Assembly (NCBI GenBank): GCA_030630935.1
Contig: DAOVMD010000151.1
Span: 1-7,165, forward strand
From: Candidatus Mcinerneyibacteriota bacterium
GTDB taxonomy: Bacteria; AUK180; JAQVHJ01
Length of the DNA stretch: 7,165 nt
Direction of reading: 5' to 3'
This document shows, piece after piece, positions 1 through 6,162 of this stretch. The position numbers and the translations under genes are program-made. The notes beneath the pieces are model-generated. The model had not been told where the DNA came from. It did not search any database and was given only the letters and a program-made list of their open reading frames with translations. Every line of letters starts with the position of its first letter. The first letter of the stretch is position 1.

Positions 1-13
1 TATAATTATTCGC

Positions 14-27
14 AGGAATAAATTCCT
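14..27. repeat. Short inverted repeat, AGGAAT/ATTCCT
   Basis: Six-base arms AGGAAT (14-19) and ATTCCT (22-27) are separated by AA. It is short and A+T-rich, and supported mainly by its place at the edge of the palindrome cluster. Confidence 0.45.
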
Positions 28-37
28 TTGAACGAAC

Positions 38-58
38 AACAGTCCCTACGGGACTGTT
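38..58. repeat. Inverted repeat with TCCCTACGGGA core (copy 1)
   Basis: Nine-base perfect arms AACAGTCCC (38-46) and GGGACTGTT (50-58) flank the loop TAC. On the plus strand TTTT continues the right arm and a second T run lies at 65-69, so it resembles an intrinsic terminator for a plus-strand transcript from the left. It is in the wrong orientation to end the cysS operon. The core TCCCTACGGGA recurs at 113-123. Confidence 0.7.
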
Positions 59-78
59 TTGGTCTTTTTGCATTCTAA

Positions 79-98
79 CCCAGCAATGAATTGCTGGG
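79..98. repeat. Inverted repeat, CCCAGCAAT/ATTGCTGGG
   Basis: Nine-base perfect arms (79-87 and 90-98) are separated by GA. No T tract follows on either strand, so a terminator role is unlikely. The very small gap favours a DNA palindrome or repeat-family unit over a stable RNA hairpin, though part of the stem could open to form a loop. Confidence 0.7.
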
Positions 99-108
99 CT
101 ATTATCAC

Positions 109-127
109 TTTATCCCTACGGGATAAA
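109..127. repeat. Inverted repeat with TCCCTACGGGA core (copy 2)
   Basis: Eight-base perfect arms TTTATCCC (109-116) and GGGATAAA (120-127) flank the loop TAC, the same loop and inner four base pairs as the repeat at 38-58. The outer stem bases differ between the copies in a way that keeps pairing, which suggests one repeat family with compensatory change. Confidence 0.7.
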
Positions 128-213
128 TATTGATGACAAATTTTTATTTTTTTTATCTTGCGGATGTTTAAATTCTTCAGTTCTGGATGTTTTTGGTTTT
201 AAATTATATCATC

Positions 214-235
214 GAGACGTGCAATTGCACGTCTC
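214..235. repeat. Perfect 22-bp palindrome
   Basis: The left half GAGACGTGCAA (214-224) is followed at once by its exact complement TTGCACGTCTC (225-235), with no gap. A perfect 11-bp dyad is unlikely by chance in a window this size. On the minus strand it is followed by A/T-rich sequence but no U tract. It could be a repeat-family unit or a protein-binding dyad; position after an operon end favours the former. Confidence 0.75.
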
Positions 236-293
236 TACAATAACACGCATTATCCTGGCTTGCTGGGAGCGAAGCGAGTAGTCCCGTATGTTA

Positions 294-367
294 AGTTCAA
301 CCCGAATTCACTTCGGGGAACGACATCGGGAAACGCATGCAAAGCATGCATTGAACTCTTTAATGCA
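294..367. repeat. Nested set of inverted repeats after cysS
   Basis: An outer pair AGTTCAA (294-300) and TTGAACT (351-357) encloses two small hairpins: CCCGAA (301-306) with TTCGGG (312-317), and GCATGC (335-340) with GCATGC (344-349, loop AAA). An alternative stem TGCATT (347-352) with AATGCA (362-367) overlaps the right side, so the two folds exclude each other. The arrangement may be several short repeat units inserted into one another. I do not recognise it as a known RNA. Confidence 0.55.
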
Positions 368-381
368 GAGCGAAGCAATGC

Positions 382-1800
382 TTAGATTTGTTGGAGCTTC
401 GGTCCTTCAGGTGTATCTTTTATAATATATCCCTTATCTTTCAGGATATTCCGGATCTCATCTGCTCGTTTGAAGTCTTTATTTTTCCTCGCAGTTTGAC
501 GTTCTTGAACTAATCTCTCTAATTCTTCGTCAACCTGCACTGATTCTTCTTTAAAATCCTTAATATTAAATCCCAGGATCTCATCGAATTTATATAGTAA
601 AGAAAGTTTTTCTTTATTCTCAATTTGATTGGCTTTTAATAAATCATAGACTACCGCTAATGCTCTCGGCATATTTAAATCGTCATTAATTGCAGTTAAG
701 AATTCTTTATAATATTTCTGATCTTCATTAACCTCAATCGGGATCTCACCTTGAACTTCATTCTTTAGATTAATAATTCTGGACTTTAAAATTTCAAATG
801 ACTGCTTAGCGCCCAGTAGAGCTTCTTCTGTAAAGACAAGCTGTTTTCTATAGTGGGCCGTAAAACATAGATACCTGTAATGTAAAGGATCAAAACCTCT
901 ATCAATCAAAGTCCGGATTGTAATAAAATTACTTAACGACTTTGACATTTTTTCTTTTTCAAGTACGAGGAACTCCCCGTGTAACCAGAACTTTACCCAT
1001 GGATGTTTTCCAAAAGCAGATTCACTCTGAGCAATTTCATTAGTATGATGAACATTAATATGGTCGATCCCGCCTGAATGAATATCAAACTGTTCCCCGA
1101 GATATTTCGAAGCCATTGCAGAGCATTCAATATGCCACCCCGGCCAACCACGACCCCAAGGTGAATCCCACTTCATTAAGTGGTCTTTAAATTTCTCTGA
1201 TTCAGTAAACCAAAGAACAAAATCCCTTGGATTCTTTTTATTCTTATCAATATTAACTCTGGCCCCGGCTTTCTGATCATCTAATTTCAGCTTTCCAAGG
1301 TCCGAATAATGTTCAAATTTTGAAGTGTCAAAATAAACATTCCCACCTGTTTGATAAGTGAATCCATTCGCTTCAATCCTTTTGATCAGATCAATCATTT
1401 CTGTAATATGATCAGTTGCCTTACACCAAATATCAGGAAATAGAATATTCAAGCTATTCAAATCCTTCTTGAATTCATTTGTATAAAAATCTGTAATATC
1501 TTTTACTGTCTTGCCGAGTTTCTTTGCAGCTTTCTCAACCTTATCCTCACCTGTATCGGCATCACCGAGGTTTTCTCCGGTTAAATGCCCGACATCTGTA
1601 ATATTCATAACATGTTTCAAATCATAGCCATTGAAAAGCAGAACTCTTTTTAAAACATCCTCAAATATATAAGTTCGTAAATTCCCGATATGAGCATAGT
1701 TATAAACTGTTAGCCCGCAAGCATAAAACCTAACCTTATTACTTTCAATTGGCTTGAACTCTTCCTTTTTTCTGGTTAATGTATTAAATAATTTTAGCAT
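382..1800 (-). CDS. cysS: Cysteinyl-tRNA synthetase
   Basis: A 472-residue class I aminoacyl-tRNA synthetase, slightly longer than E. coli CysRS (461), which charges tRNA-Cys in the cytoplasm. Motifs are intact: HIGN at 37-40 and KMSKS at 284-288. The zinc ligands that select cysteine are Cys28, Cys226 (GWHIECS), His251 and Glu255 (HHTNE, same His-to-Glu spacing as E. coli). GARVNIDKNKKNPRDFVLW (179-197) is the usual connecting region. A helical anticodon-binding domain follows (about 320-472) with the typical ARKNKDFKRADEIRNILKDKGY and DTPEGPK ending. The ATG at 1798-1800 lies 3 bases past the gnnA stop with only a weak AAAAG before it, so translation is probably coupled to gnnA. It is the last gene visible in the operon. 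A palindrome-rich spacer begins right after its TAA. Confidence 0.97.
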   Translation of the reverse strand: MLKLFNTLTRKKEEFKPIESNKVRFYACGLTVYNYAHIGNLRTYIFEDVLKRVLLFNGYDLKHVMNITDVGHLTGENLGDADTGEDKVEKAAKKLGKTVKDITDFYTNEFKKDLNSLNILFPDIWCKATDHITEMIDLIKRIEANGFTYQTGGNVYFDTSKFEHYSDLGKLKLDDQKAGARVNIDKNKKNPRDFVLWFTESEKFKDHLMKWDSPWGRGWPGWHIECSAMASKYLGEQFDIHSGGIDHINVHHTNEIAQSESAFGKHPWVKFWLHGEFLVLEKEKMSKSLSNFITIRTLIDRGFDPLHYRYLCFTAHYRKQLVFTEEALLGAKQSFEILKSRIINLKNEVQGEIPIEVNEDQKYYKEFLTAINDDLNMPRALAVVYDLLKANQIENKEKLSLLYKFDEILGFNIKDFKEESVQVDEELERLVQERQTARKNKDFKRADEIRNILKDKGYIIKDTPEGPKLQQI

Positions 1801-1803
1801 CTT

Positions 1804-2754
1804 TTAATTTTGAATTTTATATTTACCGACTATCCTGGTTACTTTAATTGCAATTTCAAGTGCATCTCTTCCATCCTCTGCAGTTACCTTCGGCTTCGTT
1901 CGATTCTGAATTGAAGTAAGAAATGATTTTAACTCTATCTTCAAAGGTTCTTCAACTTTTAATTTGGGATTCTTAAATAAAATCTTGGGTTTATTCTTTG
2001 AAATTTTCTTTTGAAATATCTTTAATTCAGGGATTGTATAATCTAATGAGAAGTAAGTGTCTTCCTGAAAAACCCGAAGCTTGCGCATCTTTTTATCGCT
2101 TACTCTGCTCACGGTAATATTGGCAACACACCCCGATTTAAACCTTACACGTGCATTTGCAATATCCTCATGGTGAGTTAGGATTGGGATACCGGAAGCA
2201 TCAATCGTAGCAATTGGAGATTTTACCAGCTGAAATGCAATATCAATATCATGAATCATCAGATCCAAAACTACACCAACATCTTTGATTCGTGGAGAGA
2301 ATGGGGCAAGCCTATGTGATTCTATAAATAAAGGTTTCGTAATATGTTTCTCTAACTCTATCATACCCGGATTAAATCGTTCAATATGACCAACCTGGAC
2401 TATTAGATTTTTCTTGGCAGCAAGCTTTATTAAGAGATTGGCTTCTTTAACAGTTTGAGTAATAGGTTTTTCAATGAAAACATCCTTCCCTTTTTCAAGG
2501 CATTTCTTTGCAACTTCAAAATGGTTAACAGTTGGAACAACAATACTAATTGCATCGGAATCTTTAATTAACAAATCAAGATCGTCATAAGCTTTTATCT
2601 TAAAAATTTTTGCAACTTCATTAACCCTCTTTGAATCAACATCAAATATACCGGAAAATGAAATGCTCCTGAACCGTGATAAAATTCGAGCATGATGATA
2701 TCCAAGATGACCTACTCCAACAACCCCAACCCTTAGTTTTTTTGATTTAGTCAT
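1804..2754 (-). CDS. gnnA: Gfo/Idh/MocA-family oxidoreductase, probable GnnA (UDP-GlcNAc 3-dehydrogenase)
   Basis: A 316-residue NAD(P)-dependent sugar oxidoreductase. The N-terminal Rossmann domain has GVGHLG (Gly13, Gly15, Gly18) and the family's EKPIT motif with Lys96 at the active site. GHIERFNP (122-129) follows. The C-terminal alpha/beta domain contains RLAPFSPR (148-155) and DLMIHDIDI (164-172), with His168 as likely catalytic residue. In the GnnA/GnnB scheme it would oxidise the 3-hydroxyl of UDP-GlcNAc to a 3-keto sugar for GnnB. The motifs fix the family only; the reaction is inferred from the lpxA-gnnB-gnnA linkage. The start ATG (2752-2754) overlaps the gnnB stop and has AGGAG at 2761-2765 with a 6-base spacer. 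The stop lies 3 bases before cysS. WlbA-like UDP-GlcNAcA 3-dehydrogenase is an alternative, but no WbpA- or WbpD-like partner gene is present here. Confidence 0.8.
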   Translation of the reverse strand: MTKSKKLRVGVVGVGHLGYHHARILSRFRSISFSGIFDVDSKRVNEVAKIFKIKAYDDLDLLIKDSDAISIVVPTVNHFEVAKKCLEKGKDVFIEKPITQTVKEANLLIKLAAKKNLIVQVGHIERFNPGMIELEKHITKPLFIESHRLAPFSPRIKDVGVVLDLMIHDIDIAFQLVKSPIATIDASGIPILTHHEDIANARVRFKSGCVANITVSRVSDKKMRKLRVFQEDTYFSLDYTIPELKIFQKKISKNKPKILFKNPKLKVEEPLKIELKSFLTSIQNRTKPKVTAEDGRDALEIAIKVTRIVGKYKIQN

Positions 2755-3851
2755 TTAAATCTCCTAATTGTATTAATTACCTTTTCCAGATCCTTTCGTG
2801 TAAGACCGGGATGAACCGGTAAGGATACAACTTCTCTGGAGATTAAAACTGATTTCTCCAAACCCTTTGTGGAATAACCAAGTCTCTTATATAATGGTTG
2901 TTCAGGTATTGTTAAGGGATAAATCGTAGCAGCATCAATGCCATTACTAATTAGATAATTAACAAATTTCTTTCTAATTTTCTTGGGTACCCTAATTGTA
3001 TACTGATGAAAAACATGTTTTGTTCCGAGCTGTACTTTCGGAATTGTAATCCAATCAATCCCCGTTAAATTCCTGGATAGGTATTTTGCGTTCTTGATTC
3101 GGAGTTCTGTCATCTTTCGAATTTTCGTCATCTGTACCAGACCAATCCCGGCCTGGAGATTTGTGATTCTAAAATTATACCCAAGAATATCATGGTGAAA
3201 TCGACCAACCCGACCATGATTAATAATTTTTTTGGATAACTCAAAATATTTCTTATTATTTGTCGTTATCATCCCTCCTTCACCGGTTGTCATATTTTTT
3301 GTTGCATAAAATGAAAAGCACCCGGCAAGTCCAAAAGTCCCGATTACTTTACCGTTTACCTCTGCTCCGTGTGATTGGGCACAATCCTCAATTAATTTTA
3401 TCTTATATTTATTGCATAATTTCTTTACCCTCGGCATATCCATAGGGTTCCCGTATAAATGAACAACAATCAAAGCTGCAGGTTTTTTCATCCTGCTGCT
3501 TAACCTTTTCTCTAATAGGTCAATATCAAGATTAAATGAATTCTCATTGATATCTACGAATTCAGGTTTCGCTCCCACGAATAAAATACAATTCGCGGTT
3601 GCAATAAAACTGAATGGTGTAGTCAAGACGATGTCATCCTTTTTAATCCCGGCAGCAATAAGTGCTGCATGTAAAGCAGTGGTTCCGGAAGATGTTGCAA
3701 CAGAATACTTACAATTTAAATATTTTGAAAACTCTTCTTCGAACCTGGCAACATACTTACCGCTTGCAATAATCTTTGTATCAATAACCTCTTTTAAAAT
3801 CTTCTTTTCTTTATCATCTAACTGCGGCTCTGAAATACGAATCCGTTTCAT
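2751..3851 (-). CDS. gnnB: DegT/DnrJ/EryC1-family PLP aminotransferase, probable GnnB (UDP-GlcNAc-3-ulose transaminase)
   Basis: A 366-residue sugar aminotransferase of normal family length. Fold type I features appear in order: phosphate-binding SSGTTALH (54-61), EDCAQSHGA (155-163) with cofactor-contact Asp156 and Gln159, and SFYATKNMTTGEGGM (from Ser180) with the PLP-binding Lys185. GYNFR (224-228) and HQYTIR follow. By analogy with A. ferrooxidans GnnB, it would transfer an amino group from glutamate to the C3 keto group of oxidised UDP-GlcNAc, giving UDP-GlcNAc3N for LpxA. The family is certain from motifs; the substrate is inferred from position between lpxA and the oxidoreductase. Both ends overlap their neighbours by 4 bases (ATGA at 3848-3851 and 2751-2754). 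A GAGGGG-like Shine-Dalgarno (about 3861-3866) lies in the lpxA end. An alternative is a transaminase for an O-antigen 3-amino sugar. Confidence 0.8.
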   Translation of the reverse strand: MKRIRISEPQLDDKEKKILKEVIDTKIIASGKYVARFEEEFSKYLNCKYSVATSSGTTALHAALIAAGIKKDDIVLTTPFSFIATANCILFVGAKPEFVDINENSFNLDIDLLEKRLSSRMKKPAALIVVHLYGNPMDMPRVKKLCNKYKIKLIEDCAQSHGAEVNGKVIGTFGLAGCFSFYATKNMTTGEGGMITTNNKKYFELSKKIINHGRVGRFHHDILGYNFRITNLQAGIGLVQMTKIRKMTELRIKNAKYLSRNLTGIDWITIPKVQLGTKHVFHQYTIRVPKKIRKKFVNYLISNGIDAATIYPLTIPEQPLYKRLGYSTKGLEKSVLISREVVSLPVHPGLTRKDLEKVINTIRRFK

Positions 3852-4621
3852 TTTACTATTCCCCTCTCACTTTCTTTAATGAATTTTACGATATACTTTA
3901 ATTCTTCTGAATCATCAAAGTCTTTATCCAATTTCTCCATAGCTTGTTGAGTATTAAGATTTGAAAAATAAATTATTCGATAAATCTCTTTTACATTCTT
4001 AATAACTTCATTTGAAAAGCCATGACGCTTCAAGCCGATTAAATTTAAACCTCTTACTTTCGCAGGTTCCCCCTGAACCGTTCCATACGGGACCACATCC
4101 TTCCTAATTGCAGTTGCACCACCGACAATTGCAAAGTCTCCAAGTCTGCAGAATTGATGTACACCAACCAGTCCGCCAAGAATAACGTTATTATGTACCA
4201 CGACATGACCTGCTAATGTTGCAACATTTGCAAATATATTCCTGTCACCAACCTGGCAGTTATGTGCAACGTGTGCATACGCCATAAATAAATTATTATT
4301 CCCAATTAATGTACTGGTTTCTGATTCAGTTGAACGGTTAATAGTAACAAATTCCCTGAATGTATTATTATCTCCTATTTTAGTATAACTTTTACATTGA
4401 TCATATTTTAAATCCTGCGGAATTGTTCCGATTGATGAGTAAGGAAAAAACACATTATCTGCACCTATCTCGGTCCAACCATCAACAAAGATATTAGCCA
4501 TTAACTTTGTTCTATCACCTATCTTTACATCATCCCCTAAAATCACATAAGGACCGATTTCTACATCTTCACCAAACTGTGCTTTATTAGTTATTGCTGT
4601 CGGATGTATTATAACTGACAT
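3848..4621 (-). CDS. lpxA: LpxA, UDP-GlcNAc (or UDP-GlcNAc3N) 3-acyltransferase
   Basis: A 257-residue protein, close to the E. coli 262. LpxA starts lipid A synthesis by moving a 3-hydroxyacyl chain from ACP to position 3 of the UDP-sugar. Hexapeptide repeats of a left-handed beta helix span about residues 3-185, and a helical C-terminal domain begins at GLKRHGFS (196-203). PQDLKY includes Gln69 and Asp70 (E. coli Gln73/Asp74). AHVAHNC holds His117 and catalytic His120; TLAGHV holds His139; HQFC starts at His155. The acyl-length 'ruler' position (E. coli Gly173) is Gly168. Two E. coli active-site residues differ: His99 is Asn95 and Glu200 is Ile195. With gnnB and gnnA fused to it by overlap, the likely substrate is the 3-amino sugar, giving an amide, but I cannot prove that from sequence. 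The start ATG (4619-4621) has AGGA at 4630-4633. Confidence 0.95.
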   Translation of the reverse strand: MSVIIHPTAITNKAQFGEDVEIGPYVILGDDVKIGDRTKLMANIFVDGWTEIGADNVFFPYSSIGTIPQDLKYDQCKSYTKIGDNNTFREFVTINRSTESETSTLIGNNNLFMAYAHVAHNCQVGDRNIFANVATLAGHVVVHNNVILGGLVGVHQFCRLGDFAIVGGATAIRKDVVPYGTVQGEPAKVRGLNLIGLKRHGFSNEVIKNVKEIYRIIYFSNLNTQQAMEKLDKDFDDSEELKYIVKFIKESERGIVK

Positions 4622-4642
4622 TATTTCTATCCTGTAATTAAA

Positions 4643-5089
4643 TTATTTATCTACTAAAACCGCCATCATCTCAGCTTGAGTAACAAGTTTATCACCAACA
4701 TAAGTCTTTCCGGAAATTTTACATGATGGTATCTTAGCATCGGCTCTTAAGTTTACAATCGAAACTTCATACCTCAGGACATCTCCCGGTACAACGGGTT
4801 TTCGGAATTTTACCTTATCAATTGACCCAAAATAAACTACCTTATCCTTTGGAACTCCAACCACTTCTAAAAGTAAAATTGCCCCTGCTTGAGCCATACC
4901 TTCTACAACCAACACCCCTGGCATTATAGGGTGTCCCGGAAAATGGCCCTGGAAAAATTGTTCATTGAAAGTGACATTTTTAATTGCAATAATTTTTTCA
5001 TTCTTCTCAATCTTTAGAACTCTGTCAACCATTAGAAATGGATACCTATGCGGTAGAATCTCTAAGATTTGAATAACATCTAATTCCAT
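4643..5089 (-). CDS. fabZ: FabZ, 3-hydroxyacyl-ACP dehydratase
   Basis: I choose the ATG at 5087-5089, giving 148 residues ([18 protein letters not shown]). A longer frame from a TTG at 5111-5113 exists, but AAGGAGGAG (5097-5105) sits just before the ATG and would lie inside that longer frame. FabZ dehydrates 3-hydroxyacyl-ACP in fatty-acid elongation and so competes with LpxA and LpxD for the same substrate. Visible hot-dog-fold signatures are [13 protein letters not shown] near the N-terminus, [11 protein letters not shown] with catalytic His49, and VVEGMAQAG with catalytic Glu63, 14 residues on as in E. coli. The gene starts 4 bases after the lpxD stop and ends 21 bases before lpxA. It is free-standing, with no LpxC domain attached, unlike the LpxC-FabZ fusion common in Bacteroidota and Chlorobiota. 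FabZ is preferred over FabA from length, motif and neighbours. Confidence 0.95.
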   Translation of the reverse strand: MELDVIQILEILPHRYPFLMVDRVLKIEKNEKIIAIKNVTFNEQFFQGHFPGHPIMPGVLVVEGMAQAGAILLLEVVGVPKDKVVYFGSIDKVKFRKPVVPGDVLRYEVSIVNLRADAKIPSCKISGKTYVGDKLVTQAEMMAVLVDK

Positions 5090-5093
5090 TACC

Positions 5094-6128
5094 TTACTCC
5101 TCCTTATTTTCAATATTTGAAACTCTTTCCTCTAATTGTTTTACTCTATCTAAAATCTTTGGTAACCCTCTTAGAGTTGCTTTAACTCTTAACTCTTCCG
5201 AAAGTTTTCTGGCAGGAAAACCCGATACAGTTAAACCTTCCGGAATACTTTTCATAACCCCGGATTTCGCACCAACTTTTACATTATTCCCAATCTCAAT
5301 ATGACCGGATACTCCGGCTTTTGCCGCAAGAATAACGTTCTGACCCAACTTCGAACTGCCGGCGATACCAACTTGAGCAACAAGTAATGAGTTCTCGCCT
5401 ACTTCTACATTGTGAGCGATTTGAACTAAGTTATCAATTTTTACACCCTTCTTAATCTTTGTCGATCCAAAAGTTGCCCTGTCAATTGTGACATTTGCTC
5501 CAATCTCTACATCATCCTCAATTATTACTTTTCCAATCTGCGGGATCTTGGAATTTATACCTTCAACTGTTGCAAATCCAAAACCATCACTGCCAATTAC
5601 TGTACCTGAATGAATAATTACTCTGTCACCAATTTCTATAAAATCATAGATCGAAACATTCTGATAAATGATACAATCTCCTCCAACTATTGAATTATCT
5701 CCAATATGTACTCCGGGATATATCACGGAACCTGGACCAATCTCCACGTTCAAACCAATATAAACCAATGGTGCAATTCTAATGTCCTTCCCTAATTTAA
5801 CTCCTTCTGAGATGTATGCATTTTCACTAACCCCGGAAAATGAAACTTTTCGTTCATTAAATAATGCTAATAAAATCCCAACTGCTTTATAAGGTTCATC
5901 AACAAAAATCAAGTTCTTACCTGACACCTCAGAGGCTCCATTCTTAAGAATAAAAGCTGTTGCATTTGATGATTCTAAATATTTCTCATACTTTGGATTT
6001 GTAATGAAACTAATTGAGCCTGGTTCGGCTTCGCGGATATCAGATAATCCATCAACTTCAATGTCAGGGTCTCCCTTTAATTCACCGGAGAGAATTTTAG
6101 TAATTTTGCTTAACTTAAAAGACTTCAT
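5094..6128 (-). CDS. lpxD: LpxD, UDP-3-(3-hydroxyacyl)glucosamine N-acyltransferase
   Basis: A 344-residue cytoplasmic acyltransferase, normal family length. LpxD adds the second 3-hydroxyacyl chain from acyl carrier protein to the 2-amino group of the UDP-sugar, the third step of lipid A synthesis. The N-terminal uridine-binding domain (about residues 1-95) carries [11 protein letters not shown] at 37-47; Phe41, Asn44 and Tyr47 match the uridine-contact residues of known LpxD proteins. Residues about 100-300 are hexapeptide repeats of a left-handed beta helix. GSDGFGF lies at 179-185, and QIAHN contains the expected catalytic base, His239. A charged C-terminal helix (about 310-344) follows. 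The ATG at 6126-6128 gives an N-terminus that lines up with E. coli LpxD. No Shine-Dalgarno sequence is visible in the 34 bases after the skp stop. The last codons (Lys-Glu-Glu) double as the fabZ ribosome-binding site. Confidence 0.96.
   Translation of the reverse strand: MKSFKLSKITKILSGELKGDPDIEVDGLSDIREAEPGSISFITNPKYEKYLESSNATAFILKNGASEVSGKNLIFVDEPYKAVGILLALFNERKVSFSGVSENAYISEGVKLGKDIRIAPLVYIGLNVEIGPGSVIYPGVHIGDNSIVGGDCIIYQNVSIYDFIEIGDRVIIHSGTVIGSDGFGFATVEGINSKIPQIGKVIIEDDVEIGANVTIDRATFGSTKIKKGVKIDNLVQIAHNVEVGENSLLVAQVGIAGSSKLGQNVILAAKAGVSGHIEIGNNVKVGAKSGVMKSIPEGLTVSGFPARKLSEELRVKATLRGLPKILDRVKQLEERVSNIENKEE
5097..5105 (-). promoter_or_regulatory. Shine-Dalgarno of fabZ, embedded in the lpxD 3' end
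   Basis: The minus strand reads AAGGAGGAG, a near-perfect anti-16S match, 7 bases before the fabZ ATG at 5089. The same bases encode the last Lys-Glu-Glu of LpxD. It decides the fabZ start, and suggests that fabZ translation is tied to ribosomes finishing lpxD. Confidence 0.85.
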
Positions 6129-6162
6129 TATGTAGTTAATTCAATTAAAGTAAAATATCTAA

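Larger units (their letters stand above)
1..381. other. Gene-free spacer downstream of cysS, dense in palindromic repeats
   Basis: This stretch of 381 bases shows no credible coding frame and no tRNA or rRNA on either strand. It contains at least seven short inverted repeats (listed separately) and a T-rich plus-strand run at about 141-157. GGATGTTT occurs twice (162-169 and 185-192), and GAGCGAAGC twice, 101 bases apart (267-275 and 368-376). The palindromes differ in sequence but are alike in size and tight loops. This is the look of dispersed miniature repeats rather than a single structured RNA. I see no minus-strand hairpin followed by a U tract, so no clear intrinsic terminator for the operon. 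Confidence 0.7.

Noticed and set aside
38-69. Plus-strand intrinsic terminator
   Set aside because: The hairpin plus T runs look suitable, but the T tract is interrupted, no plus-strand gene is visible, and the core recurs at 109-127 without a T tract. I list it as a repeat instead.
86-133. Plus-strand 15-codon mini-ORF in the spacer
   Set aside because: It runs through two palindromic repeats, has no ribosome-binding site and is within chance expectation.
14-235. CRISPR array
   Set aside because: The palindromes differ from one another, spacing is irregular and no direct repeat of 24 bases or more exists.
3260-3445. Plus-strand open frame of 61 codons
   Set aside because: It lies wholly inside gnnB on the opposite strand, across the conserved PLP-lysine region, and has no recognisable motif.
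2751-3851. O-antigen sugar island acquired by transfer
   Set aside because: Base composition looks like the flanking genes, the overlaps with lpxA and gnnA are tight, and no glycosyltransferase or mobile gene is present.
3547-3879. Plus-strand open frame of 110 codons
   Set aside because: It is antisense to the gnnB start and lpxA end. The gnnB frame carries clear family motifs here, so the plus-strand frame is a shadow.
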